From Phytopythium helicoides (lineage: Eukaryota > Oomycota > Peronosporomycetes > Pythiales > Pythiaceae): a DNA stretch of 64,000 nt. Every line of letters begins with the position of its first letter. Within the stretch, counting starts at the first letter, position 1. The notes below the pieces were generated by a model, which worked only from the letters and a program-made list of their open reading frames with translations, made no database searches and was not told the origin of the DNA. The translations under genes and the position numbers were made by a program. Shown here in pieces: positions 36,584-48,607 of the stretch. The stretch lies in contig JANFNE010000018.1 in the NCBI GenBank assembly GCA_024867545.1, positions 434,001 to 498,000 on the forward strand. The letters run 5' to 3'.

Positions 36584-37645
36584 CTACAAATGGCGACCGC
36601 GCTGCGTGTAGAGGAAGTCGGGAGCCCACAGCTTCGGCACGAACTTCACCACCGCGTCGATCTCCGCCTTGATCTCGGGCGTAATCTTGTCGACGAACGC
36701 CAGAGCCTTGATCGTCTCCTCCAATTGAGCAGAGTTGCGAGCACCAAGCAGCACCGTCGACACGTTCTCGTTCGAAACGCACCACGCAATCGACATCTGT
36801 GCCATGGAACAGCCGAGCTTGGCCGCGATCGGCTCCAGCTGACGAGCCTTCTCCACCTTCGCATCGAAATCAGGCATCCAGGCGCGAACACCTGGCACCG
36901 CCATGCGAGAGTCTTCCGGTACAGCGAGACTGTACTTGCCCGTCAGAACACCGCCCGACAAAGGAGACCACACTGTCAAACCGAGCTTGTTCGTCTTGAT
37001 CAGATCGGCATACTGGAACTCCACCTTCGACCGTTCCAGAATGCTGTACTCCGGCTGCTCCACCACCGGACGGATCAAGCGGAGACGATCGGCGATATCG
37101 CACGCCTCCTTGATAGCGGCGGGAGACCACTCGCTGGTTCCCCAGTAGAGAGCCCATCCTTGGTTGATGATGAAGTTCATGGCTCGCACGGTCTCCTCGA
37201 TGGGCGTGTACTTCTCGGGGCGATGGCAGTAGATGATGTCGACGTACTCCAGCTCAAGCTTCTTGAGCGAGCGCTTGATCCCCTCAACGAGGTGCTTGCG
37301 GCTGAGACCCTGGTCGTTCGGGCCAGAAATGGACGGATCGAAGCTCGTACCATTACAGATCTTGGTGGTGATGACGAGGTCTTCACGTGCCCAGACGCCT
37401 TCGGCGACGCCCTTCTTGATGGCTCCACCGAGTAGAACCTCGGCGTTCCCGAGCTCGTAGATCTCAGCCGAGTCAATGAAGTTGATACCATGGGCGAAGG
37501 CGGTCTTCATAACCTCGTACCATCCATCGACCGTGTGAGTTGGGTCTGCGAACATCCACTGTCCGAGTCCAAGCTTGGACACGAGGAGTCCCGAGTTGCC
37601 GAGGAAGCGGTAGGTCATTTTGGGTGCGGTGATGGCAGTCGACAT
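36584..37645 (-). CDS. Aldo-keto reductase, Kv-beta-like
   Basis: NADPH-dependent reductase of the AKR6 (voltage-gated potassium channel beta-subunit-like) group, 353 aa, intronless. The start is the ATG at 37645 (MSTAITAPKMTYRFLG), which puts the first barrel strand (LGNSGLLVSKLGLGQW) where the family has it. Catalytic residues are recognisable: Asp and Tyr in FIDSAEIYELG, Lys in VITTKI, and His in IIYCHRPEKYTPIEE. The cofactor end includes WSPLSGGVLTGKY and VLLGARNSAQLEE. A cytosolic aldehyde or ketone reductase is the safest call; true association with a potassium channel cannot be judged. A truncated duplicate of its 3' end lies 3 kb away at 33581-33803. Confidence 0.9.
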   Translation of the reverse strand: MSTAITAPKMTYRFLGNSGLLVSKLGLGQWMFADPTHTVDGWYEVMKTAFAHGINFIDSAEIYELGNAEVLLGGAIKKGVAEGVWAREDLVITTKICNGTSFDPSISGPNDQGLSRKHLVEGIKRSLKKLELEYVDIIYCHRPEKYTPIEETVRAMNFIINQGWALYWGTSEWSPAAIKEACDIADRLRLIRPVVEQPEYSILERSKVEFQYADLIKTNKLGLTVWSPLSGGVLTGKYSLAVPEDSRMAVPGVRAWMPDFDAKVEKARQLEPIAAKLGCSMAQMSIAWCVSNENVSTVLLGARNSAQLEETIKALAFVDKITPEIKAEIDAVVKFVPKLWAPDFLYTQRGRHL

Positions 37646-38123
37646 CGCTCTGGGTTTTGCTTGGAACGACTCGAAATGAATTGGAGAATGACGAAGATCG
37701 CACACCTTCGTAGTGTTGATGCGGTCCTTTGTGCTTACAAATACAACCGAACGCAATCTCCGATTGCAGTTGCAGCTGTGATGATTCAACCAGCGGATGG
37801 GACGCAAAGGAGCTGTGCTGTTTGACTTGGCTCACAGTGATCTGGCAGCAATCAACTCTTTTGATTATCCTGCTGCATCCGGGTTGGAGACTACCCAAGG
37901 ATTTGCATTTTTCCGGCAGACGCATGCAGTCTTTCGAGCTGAGTGCAGTTACCGAGCCAAAGAGAGGGCTGATATGACACCAGCTCGCAACATCAAGCCC
38001 AAAAGTTCCTTAGCAACTCACCGGGAAACTAAACCGAACCTAATGCTCCAGACTTGCTGAAAATCTCAATCCATTCGTCTTCTATCCACCTCGTCCTATA
38101 GATTATCTATGAAAGCAAAGCGC
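37646..38123. other. Intergenic, reductase promoter and FYVE-GAF copy 2 3' end
   Basis: 478 bp with no ORF of interest. It should contain the promoter of the minus-strand aldo-keto reductase and the 3' UTR of FYVE-GAF copy 2. Confidence 0.4.
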
Positions 38124-40753
38124 CTACTGCTTGCCCTCGTCATCCCCGTCACTGCTTCCACTGCCAACCTGCTCCAGCTTGGCCGCCAGCGCCGCCTCCA
38201 TACGCTCCAACTGCTTGGCAAGCTCACCGATCTGCTTCGAGTGACTTGAGATAGCGTGTACCATGTTCGTCTGCTGGTTGCGAAGCTGTTCTTGAGTGCT
38301 CGTAGTCTGCGACAGAAGTTCAAGCAGCCGCCGCTCCATCTCGTTGTCCCCGTTCGCCTGCTGCTTTTGCTGCTGCTCCTTCTCCAGGCGCGCACGTTCC
38401 TCCGCTTCTGCGTCCTTCTGCGCTTGGATCGCAGCAGCGTTGATGTCTTCAAGCAACTTCAGGAGCTTGCGTGCAACCGCCTGAAGCTGGCCGACGACAT
38501 CGAGACACGAGCGCGGGCCAAAGCGAGGGACAACATCCCAAACTTCAATGCAGCCAACTACGAAGCCCTGTCGAGAGTGTGAGAGGCATACCCACGTAAA
38601 AGATCGATCCTTCGCTGGAGGTGGTCATGCCCTTGCGAAGAGGGTTGTGAGCAAAACGAATGTCCTTCGATGAGTCACGGCAAACAATCGGCGCGCCATT
38701 GCGGCAGGTATGCGTGGCGTACGACTCGGAACGAGGAACGTACTCGCCGAATTGGTCCATGTTGGTCGCTCCGGGAGGAATCTGAACGCCGTAGTGCGCG
38801 CAGAGCGAGTATGCTGTCCTCGCCAAGCAGACCAAACGCTGCCATCGGGCACTGCGATGCAATCGCAGCCATTTGGCACAATTGAGCCATGACTCGGGTT
38901 GCGCTCGGAGTAACCTGCACAGCACGGCGAATCGCGTCGACGGTGGCAATTCGCTCCTTGTCATTCTCCAAAGGAGCAGCGACAGCATAAAATCCGTCGT
39001 TGGCCTTGGTAGCCACAGGTCGTCACAGGGTACGGCACCTCACGAAGGTCGCGAATTGGCGGACACACCTCGTTCTCGCAGAGAGAACAATCCGAGCCAC
39101 CGAGAGCTGCCGATCCATCCGATGATAGCGAACCGCGAGACGTAGATGGCGCCGGAGGAGGACGCGTTCCTGGCATATTCGTACTCGATGGGCGACGCTT
39201 CACATTGCTCGCCGCCGGGTTTGACGTCCCCGAGGAGGAAGACCCATGCGAGGTAATGCTCGTTCGGGGCTCGCCAAGGCTACTGACGGAGTTTGAGGTG
39301 GGCGGTCCAGCAAATATGCGATCGTAGAAATCCTCCTGAGACGTGCTAGTCGCGCTCAGCTTGCAGCTGATGCACAAGCGCGTGCTGCTGTCATCCCCAG
39401 AACCGTCGTGTGACCGACGAGTGACACTACAGTTTCCACACACGGCAACAAAGCACGAACGGCACACATGACGACGCCGCAGAGGGTTGAACGACTTGGA
39501 GCAGATGGAGCACTTCTTGGCTCGCTTCGCCATCTCGATCGCCTCTGTGTTTGGGTTAGGATCCGCTGAAGTAGACGACGATGGGACGCGGTGTGTGTTG
39601 TCAGGCGTTGTGGAGCCACTCATCGAGGACGAGAAGCTCCAGTGACCGTCATCGGCTGAAGGTGGCGTGGTTGGCGGTAACTGAATCCACTCGGTGTGTC
39701 AGCTGCAATCGTGCTTGAGAGTGAGCTCGATGATCCTGATCCGGCGACTGCAGCAAGACCTGACAGGTGTGATGGCTCCTGGATGCTATTGTAGCTGCCA
39801 GCAGGCCACTCGGCGCTGTTCACGCTACGTAGCACGCTGCGAGAGTTGCTGCGTGTGCTGCTAGTACTGCTGCCACCGACGCTGTCTTGTCCGTGGCTGC
39901 TCGCGCCGCCGCCAGGTCGGTAGCTGGATCCACCCTGACTGGCAAGTTCGGCACCATCCAAGTACTTCCAGAACTTGCGCGAGTCGAGATACTTCTGGAA
40001 GTGGTCTGCCTCGTAGTTGAGGTCGTTGTCCTCGTCGTCGTCGAGCTCGTAGTTGATGACGAAAGGCTCGTGCGAATCAGTGAAGTCCTTCTCCCACACG
40101 ACGTGATGGATAACATTCATGACGACCATGCGCTTGCAGATGATGGCGGCGTGCGCTCTGTCCCTCGCGAGGCCCTGTTCGACGAGGAAGGTGACCATGC
40201 TCTCGCCCGTGGCGCAGTTGACAGCGAGGTCGGATCGGATCCGCAGCGAATGCTGGGGCATGCTGTCCTTCATCTTGGCGATGATGGGCTCTAGGTCGCG
40301 CACGCCGTATCCCGGGTCCATGCCGACGGTGGATAGCAGACGCACGTTTGCGGTGATGGCGAAGACCCAGAGGTCCCTGTCCTTGCGAGACTTTGTCCGG
40401 AAGCTGATCTCGGTCGATGCGAGCAGTCCGCCCTTGCACGTCACGTCGAATCTCCTGGGGAACTTGGCGCTGGCCTCCGGGTTGTTGATGACGTCCGTGA
40501 CGGTGACGCCCCTGCCAAGCTCGATGGCGCTGATGCGCTGGCTGTCCCTCTCGCGCTTGTAGACGGTGAGCCAGCGGCCCTCAAGCCTCGCGAACACGTC
40601 TGCCCACGTGGCGAAGGCGCCCGTCTTGAACTTGACCTCAATCGCCCCCGACAGGTGCTGCAGGCGGTCCGGCAGCTTGACAGGCGCCGCGACCATGGCG
40701 GACCCGGGCAGCAGCCCCTTGGCCGCGCCCGCGAGCGGCAATTCGGTCGGCAT
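38124..40753 (-). CDS. PH-DEP-FYVE-GAF protein, copy 2; several apparent frameshifts
   Basis: Multi-domain membrane-signalling protein. The ATG at 40753 begins a PH domain (about residues 25-130: LSGAIEVKFKTG, RWLTVYKRERDS, KDRDLWVFAI). A DEP domain follows (DPGYGVRDLEPIIAKMKDSM, VTFLVEQGLARDRAHAAII, DFTDSHEPFVINYE), then a Ser-rich linker. A likely 68-nt intron (39748-39681, GCA|GTCGCC...ATTCAG|TTA) joins it to a FYVE finger (CSICSKSFNPLRRRHVC ... LCISC). Without the intron the PH-DEP frame stops at 39620, overlapping an ATG at 39623. The GAF-like part (MAAIASQCPMAAFGLLG, THTCRNGAPIVC, YVGMPLTLSTG, GCIEVWDV) is read only by changing frame near 39020, 38805 and 38565. It ends in the same coiled coil as copy 1 (MERRLLELLSQTTSTQEQLR). 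Assembly error or decay of the GAF segment are both possible. Confidence 0.7.
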
Positions 40754-42550
40754 TTCCACGTAGACGAGGCGAGCGGCGGCCTCCGTCGAGCGCGCTCAGC
40801 GTAGTACACAGCGAGCCGTGTGCGTCGTGGCGGCGCCAACGTCGAATGAACCGCCGATCGGAGCTGCGCCGGCCTTTCTCGCCGGCGATGCGGCGATGCA
40901 GAGAGCGCCGCGGGACCACCTGGCCTCGCGGAGCTCAATGATCTTGCGGAATGTATGGGCTCTTGGCGGCCGGATGGCTCGCCCTATGGCCTGGAAACCC
41001 CCTCGACGCGCTATTTATATGGCGCTTTCTATAGAACGCAGCGCGTGGAGGGGAGGCCGCGACCATAGTGAAATCAAGTCAAAAGAGCCGTTTTCGCGTA
41101 AGGAGACACTTGGCGCAGAGACAGGCGGGACACTCGAGCAGCTCCGACCTGGGTTGGCCGGAGCCGCGCGCATACAAACGGCAAATGCCGCCGAGTCAGT
41201 CGCCGCCCCGGCTGGTGGCCGCGAGTGAGCCACTCAACTCCACGTGGATGATTCGATGCGATGAAACGATACTTACTGGAGCCCGTCAGGACGCGCGAAA
41301 AGCTTGCTGGAATCTACAGGTGGCGCCGTGGGAGAGCGAGCGAGGCCGAGCCAGCAGCTCGGTTGACGTCACGACTTGGGAGAAGTCGTCTGCTTCAATC
41401 CGGGGCCAGCGACGCTCCAAGATGCGTTAGAGTGGGACGCATACGTTTGCAACTTGCAAGAGCTGAACGACAGCCGCTGGTAGAGGGAGCTGATCAAGTG
41501 ATGCCCCCAAGAGATGCTGCTGCTCAACTCCGCCACATGCTGCCATGCGTGTGGGACTGGAGAAATGAAAGGCTTGAGCGAGGCGTTGTGGGTGTGCATG
41601 CACCGCACGGACTATACGGGTGCTGATATGCTGAGTAAAATAGTTTGTAACAGTTGCCATCATCGGGGGTGTGCCTCAGCAATCTATGCACATGCAAATC
41701 TTTGCCGAAGCTGGCGTTGACTTGGAAAGGCTAGGCGCTCTCTTTCCCATCACGATTAGTACGTGCAAGACTAGAGGCTCCTCGTGATCCACCCGTGACG
41801 TTGGTGGGGCCGAAGTTCAAGGTTAGAGTAGTCCAATGATGCGTCAATCCAAATGATTGACTCAGTCGCAAGTCGATGGACGCTGCGTGACGTGGCATAA
41901 CAGCCGAAAGCACTTGGATGCAGAGGATATCAGTCGACTGTTTTTCTAGTGACTTGCCAGATGGCTGCCTTGCCCTTTGCAGACTTTTACGGACCTTACG
42001 CATTCGGTCACGAGGACGGCTGGCCAAGTGGCTGTCACGACGTCCGCTATCAAATCGATACAGCTGCGCACTGCTCACTCTTCCGCAGTCAGCTCCGCAT
42101 ATGGATGAAACTCAGTCCCGAAAGAATCAGCAAAAACATCCAGGTCAGTACTGCTTATCGATGCAGCGGCAATCAAAACGCTGGTGTGAATCAATCATAC
42201 ACCTAATTGCCTCACGTCCTCTGCACTGGAGCACCACGATCCGACGCTATTGGTATGGGGGACCACTTGACACAACACGTAGAGAAACGCGCTTGCCGCG
42301 ATCTGCCGTCCCACCGCGCTCCTGCTCTGCTCTTGCAGACGAGATCCCGCTCCTCAGTGCCTGCCCCACCATCTGAGTCACCACCCCCTTGACAAGTTGG
42401 CTCACCTTTCCATCCATCTCATTGGCCATTAAATTCATCAATTCTATCCTCCCATTCGCCAAAAACCTGCCACACTCGGAGCCAGTCAATCGTAGCTCCT
42501 CAACTGCCAAACGGTGTCATTGCCACCGACCTGCTCGACTTGCTGCTACC
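40754..42550. other. Intergenic 1.8 kb; a small minus-strand ORF at 42510-42247
   Basis: Divergent region between the PH-DEP-FYVE gene and the RIX1/PELP1-like gene. A TATA-like stretch (GCTATTTATATGG) lies at 41010-41022, about 260 bp from the PH-DEP start. Close to the right-hand gene an 87-codon minus-strand ORF (start 42510, MAVEELRLTGSECGRF) contains a good GTGAGC donor after MANEMDGK and could be the first exon of a small unrecognised gene. A possible further piece is the Arg-rich frame at 42078-41731. Neither has a family I know. Confidence 0.35.
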
Positions 42551-45115
42551 ATGGCGACCGCGGCCGAGCCAAGCCCCGCGGCCGTGCTGGCGCGCAACCA
42601 GCTCTCGTCGCTGCTCTCTTCGCTGCCAGATGCGCTTGCTAGCGACGCCGAGGCCCAGCGCCGCCTGCGCGCGCAGCTGCCGGCCTGTGCGCAACGTGCT
42701 GCTGCGCCACAACGTGCTGGGTCGTGTGCAGGATGGCAAGGCGCTGGCCAAGTTCCACGCCAAGATGCTGCAGCTCATCGACGTCCCAGAACTCGAGGCT
42801 GCCGGTTGGGAACTCGCTCGTGTTGTCGTCTCGCAGAGCGCGGCCGACACTGTCGAACAGCTCTCGCAGACGCTGCAGGCCCGCGCGCTTAAGAGCGTCA
42901 AGGCACTCGCGTCGGCCAAGAAGGGGAGTGACGATGGAGCCAAGGCCGCGGTTGCTGGTGCCTGCCAAGTCAGCGCTGTTGTGATTCGCAGCGTCGAGCG
43001 ATTTGCTCCAGACGTACGTCGCGACCTGATGGACGTGCTAGCCAAGCAGCTAGTGCCGGCGCTGCTGTCTTCCGTGATTGCGCTACTTGGAGAATCGGAA
43101 TGCAGTGCTGTCGATCAGGAGGTGTGTACCCAGGCGCTCAAGTTCCTCAATGTCGTGCTGGATACCACGCCAAGCTCCATGCGTAGCCATGCAACCAAGA
43201 TCGAGAGCGCGGCTGTAGCCGCGCTGTTCCGCATCTTCGAGGACGACCTCGACACTACCGACGTCAGTCTTGAGACTTCGTCGCCACTCGTGCGCGCAGC
43301 TGCGGAGTGCATCTCCAAGACCCCGGCGGCGTCAGACAAGCCACTTGCTGCTTGGACCCAAATGGTCCAGAAAGCGAGTGAGGCTCTGCACTCACAGCTT
43401 GACTTGATCGCTGGCAAACGTACCACCACGGATGCTGCTTCAACTTCGTCGGCACCAGCGAACCTCAAGATCTGGATGCGCCATGCGTCGTCTTCGTCGA
43501 TCGACACGAATATGACGACACTGGAGCGTGGTGACGCTTGTGCGCTCCTCTTTCTCTCGCGGCTCCGACGCCCTGGCGGCTCTCTTCGCGAGCCCCATCG
43601 TCAGTGAGCGGGAGGTCCAGGCTGTTATTGTCGACACCCTTGCGTTGGCTCGCCGTGCGCTGTCCGTTCGTGCTCATGAAGTTGGCAAACAGACTGGTGT
43701 GTCAGAAGACGGAACTCGGCTTCCTGTCAGTGTCGTCTACGGTGTCCTGCCCAATGTTCATGCTTCGGCATTAAATATCCTTGGCTGCATGGTCGGACGT
43801 GCCGGAATTTGCTCTCTTCGCTATGCTGGACGCATCACTCGCACGCTTCAGCTTGCCGTCGAAGGACTTCGTCTCGAAGCTGGTGTGGGCTACAACATCG
43901 GTGGTACTGCTTTGGGAACAAGCTGCAGTCGTGCTTTGTACGACACGGTCGCAGTCTGCGTTAGCGCGATGGGTGCCAGTACTATTGAGCGGCTCGGCGT
44001 TCCGATCCTAGCGGAGCTAGTCGCTCAGTGCCAGACCCAACTTGTGGACCCAGCTCCTGTCATCATTAGTCAGGCGTCGGGTACTTCTAGCAACAACGAC
44101 AAGAAGGGCAAGAAGCGCAAGCGCCAGAATGCCAGTAGTGTGCCGGATGTTTCCATCCTGAGCTCAGGTCAAGCGATAGACGTGTACGTCTCCGCCCACG
44201 ACCGCGAAGTCGTGCGAGCAATGCTCACGCAGCATTGGCAGCTGTTGCGACGTGTGTTGCGGTGTACGGAAGCTTACTTCCCGAGGAAGAACGTCGTGCC
44301 GCTAGTGACGTCGCCCTTCTTGCAGCAACCAGCACCTCTCGTGATGCGGCCGGTATTTCTTCGGATGCAGTTGCGCTCGCAATGCTGACGGATTCGGTGA
44401 CATGTGATGCATCAAGCGCTCATGCAACCAATGTGCTCGCTGGCTTGGACTCGTGGCAGCAATTGGCTGCTCGTCGCGCCAGCAATTTTGGCGCGAACAT
44501 TGACATTGGCCGATCCAGCAGCCTCTCACTGTCGATGTTGCTTCCATTGGCAGCGCTGAACGCTGGAGAGGCACTTCTTCACCCTCGTGCTCCTCCCTTT
44601 GTGGTGAACGCTGCTGCTTCTCGTGAAGACGACTCCTCGATTGCCTCGAAGTTGCTGAAACAATCATCGAATGGAAAGTCGACGTCATTGTTCCCGAGCA
44701 GCCGAGGAGCAAAGTCTACGCCTGTTCGAGGCAACGCAGACGACTGGCACTCAACTGAATTGAAGGACCAGCACTCTAAGCGTATTGAGGAGGCTACGGA
44801 GATTGCTGAGAAGGGTGACGATGAGGAGAAGGGAGTTGATGAGAGCTCGGTGTCTGCCCCAGCTGTCGTCGAGGATGACCATGAAGACGACGGTGAAAAT
44901 GAGAGGACGAGGACGATTACGATGATGCTCGCCCAACGAAGAAGGTCAATGCGTCCACCGACGATGCAGATTCCTCTGACAACGAAAAGGGGGCTTCCCA
45001 TTCAGTTGCTTCTGCATTAGAGACGACAGCCAAAACGACAGAGAAAGAAGAGGACGACGACGACGACGACGACGAGTTCCCAGACATCGTTATGGACGAC
45101 GAAGACGATGAGTAG
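42551..45115 (+). CDS. RIX1/PELP1-like nuclear protein with acidic tail; four apparent frameshifts
   Basis: Probable Rix1/PELP1-type ribosome-biogenesis scaffold, which in other eukaryotes acts in late 60S maturation in the nucleus. The frame starts at 42551 (MATAAEPSPAAVLARNQLSS) and, read with frame changes near 42690, 43523, 44215 and 44901, gives about 850 aa. Features are a long alpha-helical repeat body (VLLRHNVLGRVQDGKALAKF, SVERFAPDVRRDLMDVLAKQ, PNVHASALNILGCMVGRAG), a basic cluster (KKGKKRKRQN) likely to be a nuclear localisation signal, and a very acidic C-terminus ending DEFPDIVMDDEDDE. The first two changes look like surplus bases and the last two like missing ones. The assignment rests on architecture and the acidic tail, so it is tentative. 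Another nuclear HEAT-like protein is the main alternative. Confidence 0.55.
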
Positions 45116-45214
45116 AGGAAGGTTATGCCTTCATTCGTTTCATTTGACAGAAATCAATAGATTTTGTTGTTGATGGATGCTCCTGGTATTTACAACCTTA
45201 TTTGTCAATCCAAA

Positions 45215-48200
45215 TCATGCTGGCTGTCGTACAATTTCGTTGAGCTGCGTCACAACTTCGCTGGCTGATAGACGACGACTCGGCTCATTAGCGCACATGG
45301 ATTCAACTAAAGTCCACTGATTGTCCGTTGAGGTTGTTGGGCGATCAGGTAGCTCTCCGCGCTTGCGATACACCCTAATAGCTACGTCTGGTAGTCCACC
45401 CCACGGTAAGACGAATTCTGTACCATGATTCTCGTCGCTGGACATGACATTCTCAACGATTCTCATCGCTTCAACAATAGTCATGCCGAGAGAATAAACA
45501 TCAGAAGCGAACGTCGCTTCCCCTTCCAAATATTCTGGAGCCATCCACTGCTCCGCACTCGGCGTTCTTTCCGAATTAATACCTTTGCTCATATCTCGTA
45601 GTCCAAAGTCAGTTAGTTTTGCCTTCTGATCAGTCCCGATCTCGACGTTCTTGCATTGAATATCACCATGCACAACCCCAACGCTGTGAAGATACTCTAC
45701 CCCAAGGGCGACCTCAAGAAGCTTACTCCAAATTTCTTCTGGATGAAACCGCAAATAGTCATTGAGCGCACCATTCGTGTGTTCCGTCACAAAGAATGGG
45801 TTTCCAACGTTGCAACCTCCATAAAGCTGCACAATATGAGGGTGGGTCAAGTTGAACCACTTGTCAGCTACGTGGTTGAACTTTTCCAACGTATGCGCCA
45901 GAACTTCCCGGTCAAATAAGATTCCCTCTCGACTCTCATGATCATCATCCGATTCTTCGTCTGAAAATCGTAACTGAATTCATAATCACGAGCCTTGAAA
46001 ATCATTAGTTCTCGAACTGATACCGCCACGTCAAACCACCGAGCAAGGCTAACACGAACGACACCGTACTCATTTCGAATCTCGTTCTGACTCATCTGTA
46101 ACTCATACAATGGAATGAACCAGCGCGGCTTTGATGGTAACAAATCAATAGCAGGCGATTGTGAAAGAGTGCTGTACGCATTTCGAAGAACTGCAAGCTG
46201 GCTAGATGAGCTGCCTCGAGATTGCCTACTCTCGATCTCATTCAGCAAAAACTTCAGGAAACCGGAGCGCTCCTCGTCAGATTCTGGCTCAGTTTGGAGC
46301 ACCCAGTACGGAGGATTGTCCGATACCAGCAAGTCAACTTGAGCACGGTAGAAACTTCTTGGTATAGCTTCTGGAGCATCATCAGCACCATAAAATGCTT
46401 TGGCAATGCTCTCAATATTTGACAATCGTCGGTTCAATGCGCGCACGCTACTTGCTTCGGCATCACGGCTCCAAATGTTGACGATTTTGTACTGCAGAAA
46501 GTCGCTGTCCTTTGCTTGTTGGATATCTTCGATTAATGCGCTCAGCATCAGAATCAAGCGAGTTGGTGGAGTCTCTTGGCTGAAAATGTCCATTAGAGTG
46601 CCAATTCTGTCAATCATGGCCCGTCGAGCATCATCTGCTGAAAGTTGGTTTCGAAGCTTACTTAGCTGCTTTCGAACTTCTTCCCACCTGGAAGAAGTCT
46701 TCGTTCTTTCAGGCGTAGGATACATAGCGAAACTCTCAAGTGCGTCTAGCAACGTCACTGATTGAAAGTCTCTCTTCTGATTTTGGGTTGCATATCTTCT
46801 TCACCAACGAGTTTTGCTCTGGTGTGCACTACCTTTTCTAGGAGTAAAGATGTCTCACTGCTCTCTGCCAGAACTTGGTTCGAAGTTGAATCTCGATCTC
46901 ACGTGGGTTCTCACATCTATTCACGATTTTGAGACCGTCAATAATACATGCGCCTAGAGAGTACACATCTGACATCATCGTAGGAAACTCCCTTTCGATG
47001 ACATTCTCCTTGCACTCGGGCACAAGGCAGCCTAAAGACTCCTTGTTTCGATACGCTATCATTTGTCGCCTGGTCGCGCACCACTACGCTTAAACCAAAA
47101 TCCGTCAATTTAGCTTGCAAATCTCCCCCGACCACTAACGTTGCTAAGCCTAAGATCGCCATGCACTGTACCACGCTCATGGAGATACTTAACTTCAAGC
47201 GCAAGCTCGTATAGTTTCTGCCACAACTCATCAGGATGCTTCCTCAGATATTGATCTAGCGGCTCGTGCATGTCAGCGAAGCTTTCAAGTGCGTAGACGA
47301 CCGCGTCAATGGTGATTCTCTCACTTGGTTTGCATTTACACATTTTCTTCATCATCAAGAGCTGGTCTCGAGTGCACCATCCTTGCTGAAGTTTAGGGAA
47401 ATGCCCTCGGTCCTTGTGGACTTTGATCGGTAATCGGTCCAGTCGGTCCCACGGGTGCGAGCACTCACATCGATTTACAATTTTGAGCCCCTCAACAATG
47501 CACATGCCAAGCGAGTAGACGTCTGACATGCGTGTTGGCGGTTGCCTGTTTTTTCCCATGCACTCAGGCGCAAGCCAGTGTGCTGCCTCTGATATATGCA
47601 GGTCACCGTCACTGAATTTTTGGCGCACCGCTACGCTCAGTCCAAAGTCGGTCACTTTTGCTTTCAAATCTCCCCCGACCACAATATTGTTGAGCTTGAG
47701 GTCGCCATGTACAATATCACGCTCATGAAGGTATTGGACGCCAAGTGCAAGCTCATACATCTTCTGCCAAAGTTCGCCGGGGTGCTTCGACAAGTACTTG
47801 TCCAACGACTCGTTTTTTGCATACTCGCAAACAAACGTGAGTGGAAGTCCCTCATCACATGCTCCAAAAAGCCGAACAATATGCGGATGGTAGCTCAATG
47901 AAAACCACACAGATGTCTCGTGCTTGAAGAGTTGGCGTATTTGATTCTCGGCAAGAACAATTGCTGTAGTGTTTCCCACTGAAGGAGTGGGGGATGACCA
48001 TGACAAAGGCGTAGAGGAGGTGCTCGCCCGACTTGGATTGTTAGTCGTCTTTGTTTCTTCTCTTTCGTGAAGAGCTGTTTCACAGCCACTTTCGAGTTCA
48101 GCCACTTGCCTAAAAACACCATACCAAAGCTGCCCTCGCCGATCTGCTTCAGAACCTCAATGTCTTCGCGCCGTAAAAGCCACTGTTTCCGCTGTTGTTT

Positions 48201-48341
48201 CGGTAAGTCATCTTGAAACCGGACGTGTCGCTCCTGTTCAGGTGGTTCATCCTCCAGCTCAATCGCCTCCATTGCGTTTATCACATCCTCCTCGATCTTG
48301 CTCCCGTCGTTGTTGTCTTCTGGCTCGAGGCGTTCCGCCAT
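45215..48341 (-). pseudogene. Decayed double-kinase gene (TKL-like) with a duplicated kinase C-lobe
   Basis: Paralog of the intact plus-strand gene at 48608-51295, arranged head to head with it. Reading from the ATG at 48341: an acidic lead, then kinase 1 with Gly loop IGEGSFGMVF, VAVKQL, HGDLKLNN, TDFGLS and HWLAPE, broken by a frame change near 48050-48085. After its C-lobe (ERITIDAVVYALESFADMH) the sequence re-enters a second, C-lobe-only copy (LDQYLRKHPDELWQKLYELA ... HGDLRLSN ... AKLTDFGLSVVV ... MMSDVYSLGACII), covering about 47260-46735 and split by further frame changes. Then come the spacer (45990-46730) and kinase 2 (HGDIQCKN with Lys replaced by Gln, but DFG kept), again reached by a frame change near 45962. 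The amount of damage and the headless kinase copy favour a pseudogene. Confidence 0.65.
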
Positions 48342-48607
48342 CCTTTTAGTCCTGGCAGATTCCGAAATGAGCAGGCTGGGGGAGGGAGGGAGCGGGCTAG
48401 TTGGAAAATCAAACTCAGCCACCGCCACACACTGGGCACTGTGGTACGAAAGCCTTCATCCTCACCGGTGTAAGGCGATCAATGGAGAAAGTGAGCTGAG
48501 ATGCGCATCAAAAGATCGCAATGGCAAATGGGTTCACTCGTATCATCCCTATCGTCCAGCGAATCAGCACGCACTGCCGTATCCCGCCCCTAACGCAGCA
48601 AATCAAC
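48342..48607. promoter_or_regulatory. Divergent region between the paired kinase genes
   Basis: 266 bp separate the two head-to-head start codons (48341 minus, 48608 plus). Both promoters must lie here or in the flanking 5' coding sequence. No clear element recognised. Confidence 0.5.
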
